A stretch of DNA of 25,750 nt from a virus. Shown one piece after another: positions 19,071 through 25,750 of this stretch; the first letter of the stretch is position 1, and each line of letters starts with the position of its first letter. The stretch lies in IMG/VR virus record IMGVR_UViG_3300044295_000254, positions 1 to 25,750 of that record. One strand, given 5' to 3'. The notes below the pieces were generated by a model, which made no database searches, was not told where the DNA came from, and saw nothing but the letters and a program-made list of their open reading frames with translations. A program made the translations under genes and the position numbers.

Positions 19071-22000
19071 CTACTGATCCTCAATTCTCAGAGCAATCGT
19101 CGCCTCCAAAATCTGACCACTGGTAAGAGTGACAGTATTCTTTGCCTTAAGGGTCTTACCAGCCGTGCCACCAGACAAACGAACTCTGGTCTTGGTCCCC
19201 AGGATGGAATCCGTCTCCACCACCATGGGGGTGTCAGCAGTCCAGGTGCTTTCAACGATGGCATCACCAGAGGCGCGGTTAACCCAATCAATTTCAAAAT
19301 CTTCCGTGCTATTGGGGTCTTTAGTTCCAGTGAACATCATCTCTCCTTTAATCTGTGCAATCCATTTTCTCACCTGAGCCAAAACTTTCCAAGAAGTTTC
19401 TGCTTTGTCTATCCAACTATTGACTTGAGGCAGAACCTTCCAAGAAGATTCCTTGCTAGGCATCACCCAATCACGGGTCTGCTCCAGGACAACAAAAACC
19501 TTCTTGGGGAACAACCCAGTCAATCGTGCAGAGGACTGAATGGTGCGTAAAACACCAACAACCCGCACCGCAGCACGAGCTAACTGTGTGCTAGAAACGC
19601 TCTTCTGCACCCTAGCATCAGAGTTGAGGCTACGAGCAGAAACCACTCTAATAACAGCGTCAGCAGACTGATACTGCTGTGCCGGAATAGCAATTGAGGC
19701 GTCAGAGTACTGCGTAACAACCACCGACGCCTGAACCCTAGAATCAGAATAGGTGTCAGCCTCTCTGTGAACCTGAACACGAGCATCAGCATAGGTGTAC
19801 TTGCTTGCAATCAGTTGCAGTCTTGCCGAAGCATCCTGCGTGTGTGCAGAAGAAACTTGAACTCTTCCCGCTGCGGTGATGGTGACAACCGCCGAGGCTT
19901 GGAACCGCGCCGTGGACGTAATCTGATAAGATCTAGTCCGTTGAACACGAATCGTGGCACTCTGAGTCTGAGTGCTAGTTACTTGCACTCTTGAATCTGC
20001 GGTGACTTCCTTACTTGCAGCAGCAGTGACCCTAGAAATCGCACTTAGCGTCTGCTGCGTATGGATGGTGACACGAGCAACTGCCGTGCTTGTCTGAGAG
20101 GAAACAAGCTGAATCCTGGTCCTACCAGTCAAAGTCTGCTGGTAATTCGTTTGAATTCTAGCCTGAGCAGAACTCTCCTGAACGGTGGTACCTGTTACGG
20201 TGATACGAGACACCGCAAACTGCTGCTTAGTGGTGGTCGCAATTACACGAGTAACCGCACCTAAAGTCTGACTTTGAACAACCTGGATACGAGCATCAGC
20301 AGTTTGCAGCTTCTCTTTAGCGCCAGTAACTTTAGCCGTAGCTGTCGTGGTCTGGCTACTATGCCCGGTAATACGGGACACCGCCGTAATGGTTACAGCG
20401 TTTCCAGTAACGGTAATGCGAGACTCTGAGGTGGTGCTTTGAGAACTGGTGTTCTGCACCCTCGAATCAGCAGAGGTGGTCTGCGATTGAGTCTTTCTAA
20501 GGAGCGTATCAGTGCTATGGGCAGCGGTGAAGGTGGCCCTAAACACAGAACTGGTGGTGTGAGAAACACTAGTAACCGCTTGAATTACGGTCGAAGTGGT
20601 GTGGCTCACAGCAGACACAGCCTGAAGCACAGTGCTGGTGCTGTGGCTAGCCTCAAAAGTAGCTTTGAGTGCAGTGTCGGTAGAGTGGCTGGCCGTGTAG
20701 GTCGCCTTTAAAGCTACGTCCGTGGTGTGGGCACGAGTCTGCTCCTTCAACAGAGCCGTGTCTGTGGTATGAGACGCGGTGAAGGTGGCCCTTAATACTA
20801 GGCTGGTGCTATGAGAAGCCTCAAAAGTGGCCTTAACAGCAGTATCGGTGGTGTGAGTCTTGGTTTGCGTCTTACGGAGGCTGATATCAGTGCTGTGCTG
20901 CACTGTAACCGTAACCGTGGAGAACGAAACGTCAAAATAGTCTGCATCTAAAGACCCTGCCGCATCCAGGTAAACATCCGTGGTGTGGGAGGCTGTAAAA
21001 CTAGCCTTAACCACAACACTAGTAGTGTGGGCAACACTCTGCTGCTTCCAAAGTCTGGTATCGGTAGAGTGGCTTGCGGTTACAACGGCTTGCAGGGTTG
21101 TATCTGTGCTATGGGAAACACTACTCTGCTTCCAAAGTCTGGTGTCCGTCGAGTGGCTGGCAGTAAACGTGGCTCTTAAAACAGCACTCGTGGTATGGGA
21201 TGCGGTTAAGGTAGCCCGTAAAGCTGAGTTGGTGGTGTGAGCAACAGTACTTCTTGCATAAAAAGCTGAATCCGTGGTGTGGGCAGCGGAAAAACTCTTA
21301 TAAACAGCCGTATCTGTACTATGCGATTTTACTAAAGTGGCCCGTAAAGCCGAGTCGGTGGTGTGAGCTTTGGTCGTGGTGGCACGGAGAAGCGTATCCG
21401 TGCTGTGGCTTGCAGTAACCACAACCTTTAAAACCGTGCTAGTGGTGTGGGTTACAGAAGTACGGGCCTGTACAGCAAGGCTAGTGGTGTGGCTCACCGT
21501 AGACTGCAATTTAACCACTATGCTCGTGGTGTGCGAGGCAGTAACTACATTCTTAATGGCTACGTCAGTGGTGTGGGCGGCAGTACTCTGCTTCCACAGA
21601 ACTGAATCCGTGGTGTGGGAAATCGTGGCGTTTGCATGAACCACAACGATACTTGTGGTGTGAGAAACCGTCTGACGTTTCCAGGCAGCTATGTCGGTGG
21701 TATGGTTAACCCTCACCGAACCGTACAGCTTGATGTCCGTGGTGTGGTACACATACGGAGAACCAAGGTACGAATAACCCAACGGGGCGTCACCCAAAAT
21801 GAAGGGGGTGACTAGATACAAGTCTGTCGTATGGGACACCGAGGCTCTGCCCGTAAGCAGCGTATCGGTGGTGTGGGTCTTGGTTAATGTGCCACGTAAA
21901 GCCGTATCAGAGGTGTGGCTTGCTGTGTACCGACGCACCAAGTAGGTGTCGGTGGTGTGAGTCTTGCTTACAACAACCTTGATGGTGGCGGTTGCAGTTA

Positions 22001-23483
22001 CAGTGCTGCTGGACGTGTTCTGAAGACGTGCCGTGGAGGTGGAGGTCTGCGGAACAGATACCCGCACACGAGAAACCGCGCTTTGCGTCTGTGTGACGGT
22101 TTTTCTTAAAGCAGCGTTAGCCGTTATGGTTCTAGGCTGAGTAGCCCGAATATCTGCAACAGCCGTTTGGGTCTTGGTCGTTGCCCCACTAATACGGGCG
22201 TCGGCTGTAGTGGTCTTAGTAGCAGCAGCAGTCAGTCTTGACACTGCCGTACTGGTCTTAGCAGACGTTACACGAACCCGTGCAATTGATTGCAGAGTTT
22301 GAGAGCTTGTGGCCGTCAACTTAGCAGTGGCCGTAACGCTCTGGGTGGAAGTATTTTGTACCCTAGAAACTGCCGTAGTTGTCTTCGTAGTAGTAACAGC
22401 CGCTGAAATCAAGCTACTAACTGCGGTTAGAGTCCTACTAGTGGTTACTTGAACCCTAGAAACAGCAGTAAGTGTGCTTTGCGCCGTTGCTCTAACCCTG
22501 GCTACGGAAGTAGTTGTTTTCTGGGATGTAGCTTGGACCTTAGAAATACTAGTGATAGTACTCTGGGTCGTTACTTGAATTCTGGAAACACTTGTAGTGG
22601 TTGCCTGGGATGTAACCCTTAAGCGAGCTACTGATTGAATCGTGTTCTGCGTAGTAGCAGTTACTTTAGCTACTGAAGTGGTTGTTTTCTGGGCGGTTGC
22701 CTGAACACGAGAAACAGCAGTAGTAGTCCTCTGTACAGTAACCATCAACCTGGAAATCGCGGTTGTGGTCTTCTGGGTTGTGTTTCTAACGCTAGAAACT
22801 GAGGTAGTGGTTTTTTGGGTGGTTGCCGTTACCCTTGAAACTGCGGTGGTGGTCTTTTGGGTAGTAGTAGAACCTTCTATAACACCAACAAGAAGGTTAG
22901 ACCCGTTGGTACCTGAAGCCCCGGTAAACGTTGTACTATAGGTGCCCGTAGAACTGACAATACGGTACCCAGAACTAATCATTTTAGCGGAAGCGCCTGA
23001 GCCAGTCTGATTAGCATGAACCAACGTAAAACTGTTGGTCAGGGACGAAGCGGCTGTAGAAGTTCCACCAAGCAAGGCCAACAGAAGAACATTGGCTACG
23101 GTTGTGGTGTAGTTGCCAGTGACGTTACTTGTAGCAGCCGTTACTTCCGTAACGTGCTTAACAAGATTAGACCCTACTGTGTACTCAGCAACAGAAATGT
23201 ACCCAAGGGTTGGAGCCGTACCGCTCCAGTTAACAGTGATTCCGGTCCCTGGAGAAGAGCCAACCACACCAACAGCGACAGCAACAGAAGAGTTAACGCC
23301 ACTGGTATACGTGGCAATAACCGTCCACGTTACATTAGTCTGAGTTACGGAGGTTACAACAGACGAAGAGCTTCTGCCCTCGATCCAGGCTATGAGATTT
23401 CTGCCAGCCGTCGGTGTGGCACTAAGGGTGCCAGACGTGTTGCTGGTTATGAGGGTAAAATTTCGCTGCCAAGTGATTGCCAT
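19071..23483 (-). CDS. Giant repeat-built tail protein, 1470 aa
   Basis: Residues 1-205 form a beta-rich N-terminal domain (TPTAGRNLIAWIEG, then ISVAEY) resembling the first domain of the neighbouring 590-residue protein. Residues about 207-1324 are about 77 tandem 14-residue repeats in three blocks: 21 of the type TQKTTTAVSRVTAT, 33 of the type SHTTDTALRATFTA, and about 23 diverged copies of the first type. Next come repeats of SWKVLxQVxxWI. A final domain (DFEIDWVNRASGDAIVEST, then VRLSGGTAGKTLKAKN) resembles phage fibre-tail adaptor proteins of the Pam3 gp18 kind. This suggests a long extended fibre or tail appendage. The start is the ATG at 23483 in a sequence shared with the upstream paralogue; no strong ribosome site is present. 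Confidence 0.85.
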   Translation of the reverse strand: MAITWQRNFTLITSNTSGTLSATPTAGRNLIAWIEGRSSSSVVTSVTQTNVTWTVIATYTSGVNSSVAVAVGVVGSSPGTGITVNWSGTAPTLGYISVAEYTVGSNLVKHVTEVTAATSNVTGNYTTTVANVLLLALLGGTSTAASSLTNSFTLVHANQTGSGASAKMISSGYRIVSSTGTYSTTFTGASGTNGSNLLVGVIEGSTTTQKTTTAVSRVTATTQKTTTSVSSVRNTTQKTTTAISRLMVTVQRTTTAVSRVQATAQKTTTSVAKVTATTQNTIQSVARLRVTSQATTTSVSRIQVTTQSTITSISKVQATSQKTTTSVARVRATAQSTLTAVSRVQVTTSRTLTAVSSLISAAVTTTKTTTAVSRVQNTSTQSVTATAKLTATSSQTLQSIARVRVTSAKTSTAVSRLTAAATKTTTADARISGATTKTQTAVADIRATQPRTITANAALRKTVTQTQSAVSRVRVSVPQTSTSTARLQNTSSSTVTATATIKVVVSKTHTTDTYLVRRYTASHTSDTALRGTLTKTHTTDTLLTGRASVSHTTDLYLVTPFILGDAPLGYSYLGSPYVYHTTDIKLYGSVRVNHTTDIAAWKRQTVSHTTSIVVVHANATISHTTDSVLWKQSTAAHTTDVAIKNVVTASHTTSIVVKLQSTVSHTTSLAVQARTSVTHTTSTVLKVVVTASHSTDTLLRATTTKAHTTDSALRATLVKSHSTDTAVYKSFSAAHTTDSAFYARSTVAHTTNSALRATLTASHTTSAVLRATFTASHSTDTRLWKQSSVSHSTDTTLQAVVTASHSTDTRLWKQQSVAHTTSVVVKASFTASHTTDVYLDAAGSLDADYFDVSFSTVTVTVQHSTDISLRKTQTKTHTTDTAVKATFEASHSTSLVLRATFTASHTTDTALLKEQTRAHTTDVALKATYTASHSTDTALKATFEASHSTSTVLQAVSAVSHTTSTVIQAVTSVSHTTSSVFRATFTAAHSTDTLLRKTQSQTTSADSRVQNTSSQSTTSESRITVTGNAVTITAVSRITGHSSQTTTATAKVTGAKEKLQTADARIQVVQSQTLGAVTRVIATTTKQQFAVSRITVTGTTVQESSAQARIQTNYQQTLTGRTRIQLVSSQTSTAVARVTIHTQQTLSAISRVTAAASKEVTADSRVQVTSTQTQSATIRVQRTRSYQITSTARFQASAVVTITAAGRVQVSSAHTQDASARLQLIASKYTYADARVQVHREADTYSDSRVQASVVVTQYSDASIAIPAQQYQSADAVIRVVSARSLNSDARVQKSVSSTQLARAAVRVVGVLRTIQSSARLTGLFPKKVFVVLEQTRDWVMPSKESSWKVLPQVNSWIDKAETSWKVLAQVRKWIAQIKGEMMFTGTKDPNSTEDFEIDWVNRASGDAIVESTWTADTPMVVETDSILGTKTRVRLSGGTAGKTLKAKNTVTLTSGQILEATIALRIEDQ
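19806..19819. repeat. Dispersed palindrome, site 10
   Basis: TGCAATCAGTTGCA, perfect TGCAA-N4-TTGCA, in the third repeat block of the 1470-residue tail gene. It departs from the local 42-bp repeat unit. Confidence 0.85.
22281..22294. repeat. Dispersed palindrome, site 11
   Basis: TGCAATTGATTGCA, perfect TGCAA-N4-TTGCA, in the first repeat block of the 1470-residue tail gene, encoding part of an SSQTLQSIARVR repeat. Neighbouring repeats do not have it. Confidence 0.85.
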
Positions 23484-23492
23484 TGTATTGGC

Positions 23493-25265
23493 TTATGCCT
23501 CTTGCCACACTCTAAAAGAGAGCCAGTTGCTCCCATCAAAATAATCTGACAGATTCGAGTTTACAGACCCTACCAACGTGAAATCAACATAAGATCCGCT
23601 GGTGTTATCTGAGTCTATAGCCTCCCACAAACCAGAAGTCCTGTTGTAAACTTCCAAAGTAACAGGTTTCAAAATGGTGGGAATCTTAGCTTGCCCTGTC
23701 CAAGTAGCAGTAAAAGGACTAACATTATTCCCACGCTGCTTATACTGGTGGATCATGTACCCAGAACGGTAAAAACTTGATCCAGGCTGAAGCACCAGAT
23801 CTGTGTCGTCAGCAGACACTTTCCCGTAATCCGACCCAACATACAAAGTGGACAACTCTGCGTCGGTAGATGGCAGGGTTCCTCTCTGCTGACGGCTATA
23901 CAACTTTCCATCAACAGCCAACAAAACGTCTGTGGTGTGTGAAACCGTGGCTTGAACAACAGACGCCGCCAAATACGTGTCTGTCGTATGAGAAACGGTC
24001 TTGGTAGCACGCAGAACAGAGTCAGTAGTATGACTCTTGGTTGCAACCAATTGCAAAACTGAACTGGTGGTGTGAGAAACCGTGCTAACAACCTGGAGAG
24101 TGGCCGTAGCGGCTTGGGTTCTTTGGGTTGTTGCTCTCAACCTAGCGACTGCGGTGGTGGTTTGGGTGGCGTACCCGCCTACCCTAGCCACTGAACTCAG
24201 GGTCTGAGAGGTAGTTTTTCTTACCGCTGTGGCGGCAGTGATGGTACTAGAAGAAACCACCTGCACTCTTGTCTGAGCGGTGGATGTTCTTTGCACCGTA
24301 GACCGCACCGCTGCAACAGAGGTGGTGGTCTTGGTAGTGGTCGCCTGAACCTTAGCAACAGCGGTTGTGGTGGCACTACTAGTGCCCTGAACTTTTGCAA
24401 CTGCGGTGGTGGTCTTTGTAGACGTTAAGACCAGCCTAGAATCAGAACTCTGGGTGCTAGAGGCGGTCTTCTGTATCCGAGCAACTGCGGTAGTTGTCTT
24501 AGTTGTCGTGGCTGTAACACGAGCAGCCGCAGTTATGGTGCTTGATACGGTCTTCCGTAATCTTGAAACAGCCGTGAGGGTTTGGGTAGCAGTAACACTA
24601 ACCTTAGATACAGCAGTAGTTGTCTTGCTGGTTGTGGCTCTTACATCACCAGCAGAAGTTGTCGTTTTAGTGGTGGTTACAGGATCTGCTATTAGCTCTA
24701 AAACCCAAGAATTCCACCCAGAAGAAGTGCCAGCAACGGACACGTCAGTAGAAGACCAAGAAGACACCCCGCCATTAGTATCATGCCCAGATGCCTCATC
24801 TGTAGCATCTAAAACATTAGCCCTATTAATCATTCCTGCTGGAGCAGTTTCAAGGGTAGTATTAACAGACCTGTGGCCTGCCATCGCAATAACCCAGGAA
24901 GTCCCAGAAGAAACAGACATGGTTACAGCAGGGTAAGTAACAGTTGTGCTAGCCGCCTGACTAGTGGCACTTCCTCCTATAGCACTAGTCGAGTGACACC
25001 CTCTATAAACTAAGAAAACTACAGAGGTGGCATTTGTCCAAGTTCCACTTACCGTTCCACTACCACTAGCACGTATCCAAGCTAACCTGGAAGAAGTAGA
25101 AGTGGCTGCGGTGTTAGTACCTATGCTAGTCCAACCACCCACCAACGTTGGAGCAGTAGTACTACCATCCCTAAAAGCAAAGCAAACAATTATATCCCCA
25201 CTTTGATGGGTTGGGAGGGTGGCGCTAGTTACCCCAGTAGCTTGACCAACAAAAGTAATAGCCAT
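23493..25265 (-). CDS. Repeat-built tail protein, 590 aa, paralogue of the 1470-aa protein
   Basis: Residues 1-195 form a beta-rich, possibly lectin-like or jelly-roll domain with short conserved blocks (GDIIVCFAFRDGS, SGTSWVIAMAG, GWNSWVLELIA). This pattern is known from phage and bacterial surface proteins. Residues about 197-450 hold about 18 repeats of 14 residues, 14 of the TTTKTTTAVSRV type followed by four of the SHTTDTYL type. The C-terminal 135 residues (SRQQRGTLPSTDAELSTLYV, then SGYMIHQYKQRG and a beta-rich end) are distinct from the C-terminus of the paralogue. They could be a trimerisation or assembly domain. It is followed after nine bases by the 1470-residue gene. Both probably form a fibre or whisker on the tail. 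Confidence 0.82.
   Translation of the reverse strand: MAITFVGQATGVTSATLPTHQSGDIIVCFAFRDGSTTAPTLVGGWTSIGTNTAATSTSSRLAWIRASGSGTVSGTWTNATSVVFLVYRGCHSTSAIGGSATSQAASTTVTYPAVTMSVSSGTSWVIAMAGHRSVNTTLETAPAGMINRANVLDATDEASGHDTNGGVSSWSSTDVSVAGTSSGWNSWVLELIADPVTTTKTTTSAGDVRATTSKTTTAVSKVSVTATQTLTAVSRLRKTVSSTITAAARVTATTTKTTTAVARIQKTASSTQSSDSRLVLTSTKTTTAVAKVQGTSSATTTAVAKVQATTTKTTTSVAAVRSTVQRTSTAQTRVQVVSSSTITAATAVRKTTSQTLSSVARVGGYATQTTTAVARLRATTQRTQAATATLQVVSTVSHTTSSVLQLVATKSHTTDSVLRATKTVSHTTDTYLAASVVQATVSHTTDVLLAVDGKLYSRQQRGTLPSTDAELSTLYVGSDYGKVSADDTDLVLQPGSSFYRSGYMIHQYKQRGNNVSPFTATWTGQAKIPTILKPVTLEVYNRTSGLWEAIDSDNTSGSYVDFTLVGSVNSNLSDYFDGSNWLSFRVWQEA
23919..24677 (-). repeat. About 18 tandem 42-bp coding repeats
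   Basis: Same 14-residue unit as in the downstream tail gene: TTT-x-AVSRV copies first, then four HTTD copies, so the order of block types is conserved between the two genes. Confidence 0.85.
24042..24055. repeat. Dispersed palindrome, site 12
   Basis: TGCAACCAATTGCA, perfect TGCAA-N4-TTGCA, within the HTTD repeats of the 590-residue tail gene. Confidence 0.8.
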
Positions 25266-25300
25266 TGTATTGGCGACCTACTGGTAAGGGTACTACCTGT

Positions 25301-25314
25301 TGCAATCAGTTGCA
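25301..25314. repeat. Dispersed palindrome, site 13
   Basis: TGCAATCAGTTGCA, perfect TGCAA-N4-TTGCA, in the 57-base gap between the right-edge gene and the 590-residue tail gene. No promoter or terminator is evident in that gap. Confidence 0.9.
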
Positions 25315-25322
25315 ACGACCTT

Positions 25323-25750
25323 TTAAGGGGTGAGAATCTCCGTGGCACGTTCAGGAGTAAGCAATCCAGCTTGTGCCAAATAATTGACTCCGAAGATAGT
25401 GGCTTGGTTGGTCAAATCAACCTCTTGGGCGGCATCGAAACTCTTCATTACAGTGTTCAGTACAGCCCTCTGCTCACTGGTGAGTTCCATATTGTAAACT
25501 GCGTTATCGCAAGCCACAAGCTCCTCTATCGTAAAGCGGTTACGGAACCCAAACTTAGTGAAAATGGAAATGGGTGGAGGGGCAGGCTCCAGAGGCTTGG
25601 GGGAAAACTCCCCGTTAGCATAGAGCCACCCAATCCCAGGAGTGGGGGTCAGGTTATCCACTCGGACAGCACCTGGATAGTGCTCGTCCACGAAATCCTG
25701 ATCCGCAACAATCACATTACCAACTACTCCGTTGTTGATGATTGCAAAAT
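25323..25750 (-). CDS. Small virion-associated protein, truncated at the right edge
   Basis: The frame stays open to the window edge: before the GTG at 25715 it reads FAIINNGVVGN and then VIVADQDFVDEHYPGAVRVD. This matches the usual N-terminal pattern of a small phage tail-region protein, so the true start lies beyond base 25750. The middle has GIGWLYANGEFSP followed by a Pro-rich linker. The C-terminal half has FRNRFTIEELVACDNA and LTSEQRAVLNTVMKSFDAAQ, ending GLLTPERATEIL, typical of small phage proteins encoded next to tail fibre genes. Its exact role is unknown to me; assembly or structural function is inferred from position. Confidence 0.75.
   Translation of the reverse strand, partial: FAIINNGVVGNVIVADQDFVDEHYPGAVRVDNLTPTPGIGWLYANGEFSPKPLEPAPPPISIFTKFGFRNRFTIEELVACDNAVYNMELTSEQRAVLNTVMKSFDAAQEVDLTNQATIFGVNYLAQAGLLTPERATEILTP

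Larger units (their letters stand above)
19512..22865 (-). repeat. About 77 tandem 42-bp coding repeats (14 residues each)
   Basis: A 42-base period is visible as recurring 'gtggtgtgag'-like words in the middle block and 'agcagtagt'-like words in the outer blocks. Two homologous repeat types, TTTAVSR and HTTDTAL, alternate as blocks A-B-A'. Short insertions of about 15 residues break the period in the HTTD block (around LGDAPLGYSYLGSP and LDADYFDVSF). Confidence 0.9.

Noticed and set aside
19512-22865. Regular 42-bp repeats that could be taken for a CRISPR array or satellite
   Set aside because: They stay in one open frame, encode a 14-residue protein unit, have no unique spacers of constant length, and flank no cas genes.
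23016-24936. Long plus-strand open frames opposite the tail genes
   Set aside because: They are mirrors of the low-complexity repeats, have no ribosome sites, and would be the only plus-strand genes in the window.
1-25750. tRNA genes, other rho-independent terminators, integrase or attachment sites
   Set aside because: I looked for cloverleaf-like segments, GC stems followed by T-runs, and recombinase motifs on both strands and found none I could support beyond the terminator at 5219-5254.

Overview
This window looks like part of the genome of a tailed double-stranded DNA bacteriophage (or a prophage). Every gene I can support reads on the minus strand. The content is virion genes (head protease, Mu F-like head protein, PBSX-type portal, very long repeat-built tail proteins), a family A DNA polymerase carrying an intein, and many small unrecognised proteins in tight overlapping operons. 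Initiation signals are bacterial: AAGGAG-type ribosome sites, GTG/ATG starts, and stop/start overlaps of the TAATG, TGATG and GTGA types. Six promoters have TTGACA -35 boxes with exactly 17 bp spacers. No host can be named from the sequence, and no tRNA, rRNA or CRISPR array was seen.

Layout, read in the direction of transcription (right to left). At 25.75-19.07 kb lies a small virion-type protein (cut by the right edge), then two paralogous tail proteins of 590 and 1470 residues built mostly from 14-residue repeats. At 19.07-15.4 kb come a LuxR-type helix-turn-helix protein, a pyruvate-phosphate-dikinase-like enzyme with an unusual C-terminus, a CsrA-like small protein, three small proteins, and a PTP-loop phosphatase. 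At 14.9-13.0 kb are an unknown 351-residue protein and a second PTP-loop phosphatase. At 13.0-7.97 kb is a protein with a ribosomal L7/L12-like domain, two unknown genes, and DNA polymerase I with an intein. A complete HNH endonuclease gene sits inside the intein in a different reading frame. At 7.9-5.3 kb are small zinc-ribbon, WGR-like, membrane and unknown proteins. From 5.2 kb to the left edge is the head block: portal, Mu F-like protein with an embedded 2H phosphoesterase domain, XkdF-like protease, and a truncated scaffold-like gene.

Three genome-scale patterns are not explained by the genes. (1) A 14-bp palindrome, TGCAA-N4-TTGCA, occurs 13 times (10 perfect in the ten fixed positions, 3 with one change), mostly about 1-2.5 kb apart, both inside genes and upstream of promoters. 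(2) Seven genes carry their ribosome-binding site in a hairpin loop of the form A-N-GGA-G, with compensating base changes in the stem. This is the loop type bound by CsrA/RsmA proteins, and the phage encodes a CsrA-like protein. Together they suggest a phage-encoded translational regulon. (3) The HNH gene overprinted out of frame on the intein gives a stretch of about 640 bases that must be read in two frames.

Most promoters share one cassette: TTGACA, 17 bp, an nACACT-like -10, a conserved AAAGATGTAA-like start region, then the ribosome-site hairpin. The palindrome sits 7-9 bp upstream of the -35 box at three of them. The phage therefore appears to use one transcriptional and one post-transcriptional control scheme across its replication, metabolic and regulatory genes. 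The head and tail genes mostly lack the leader hairpin.
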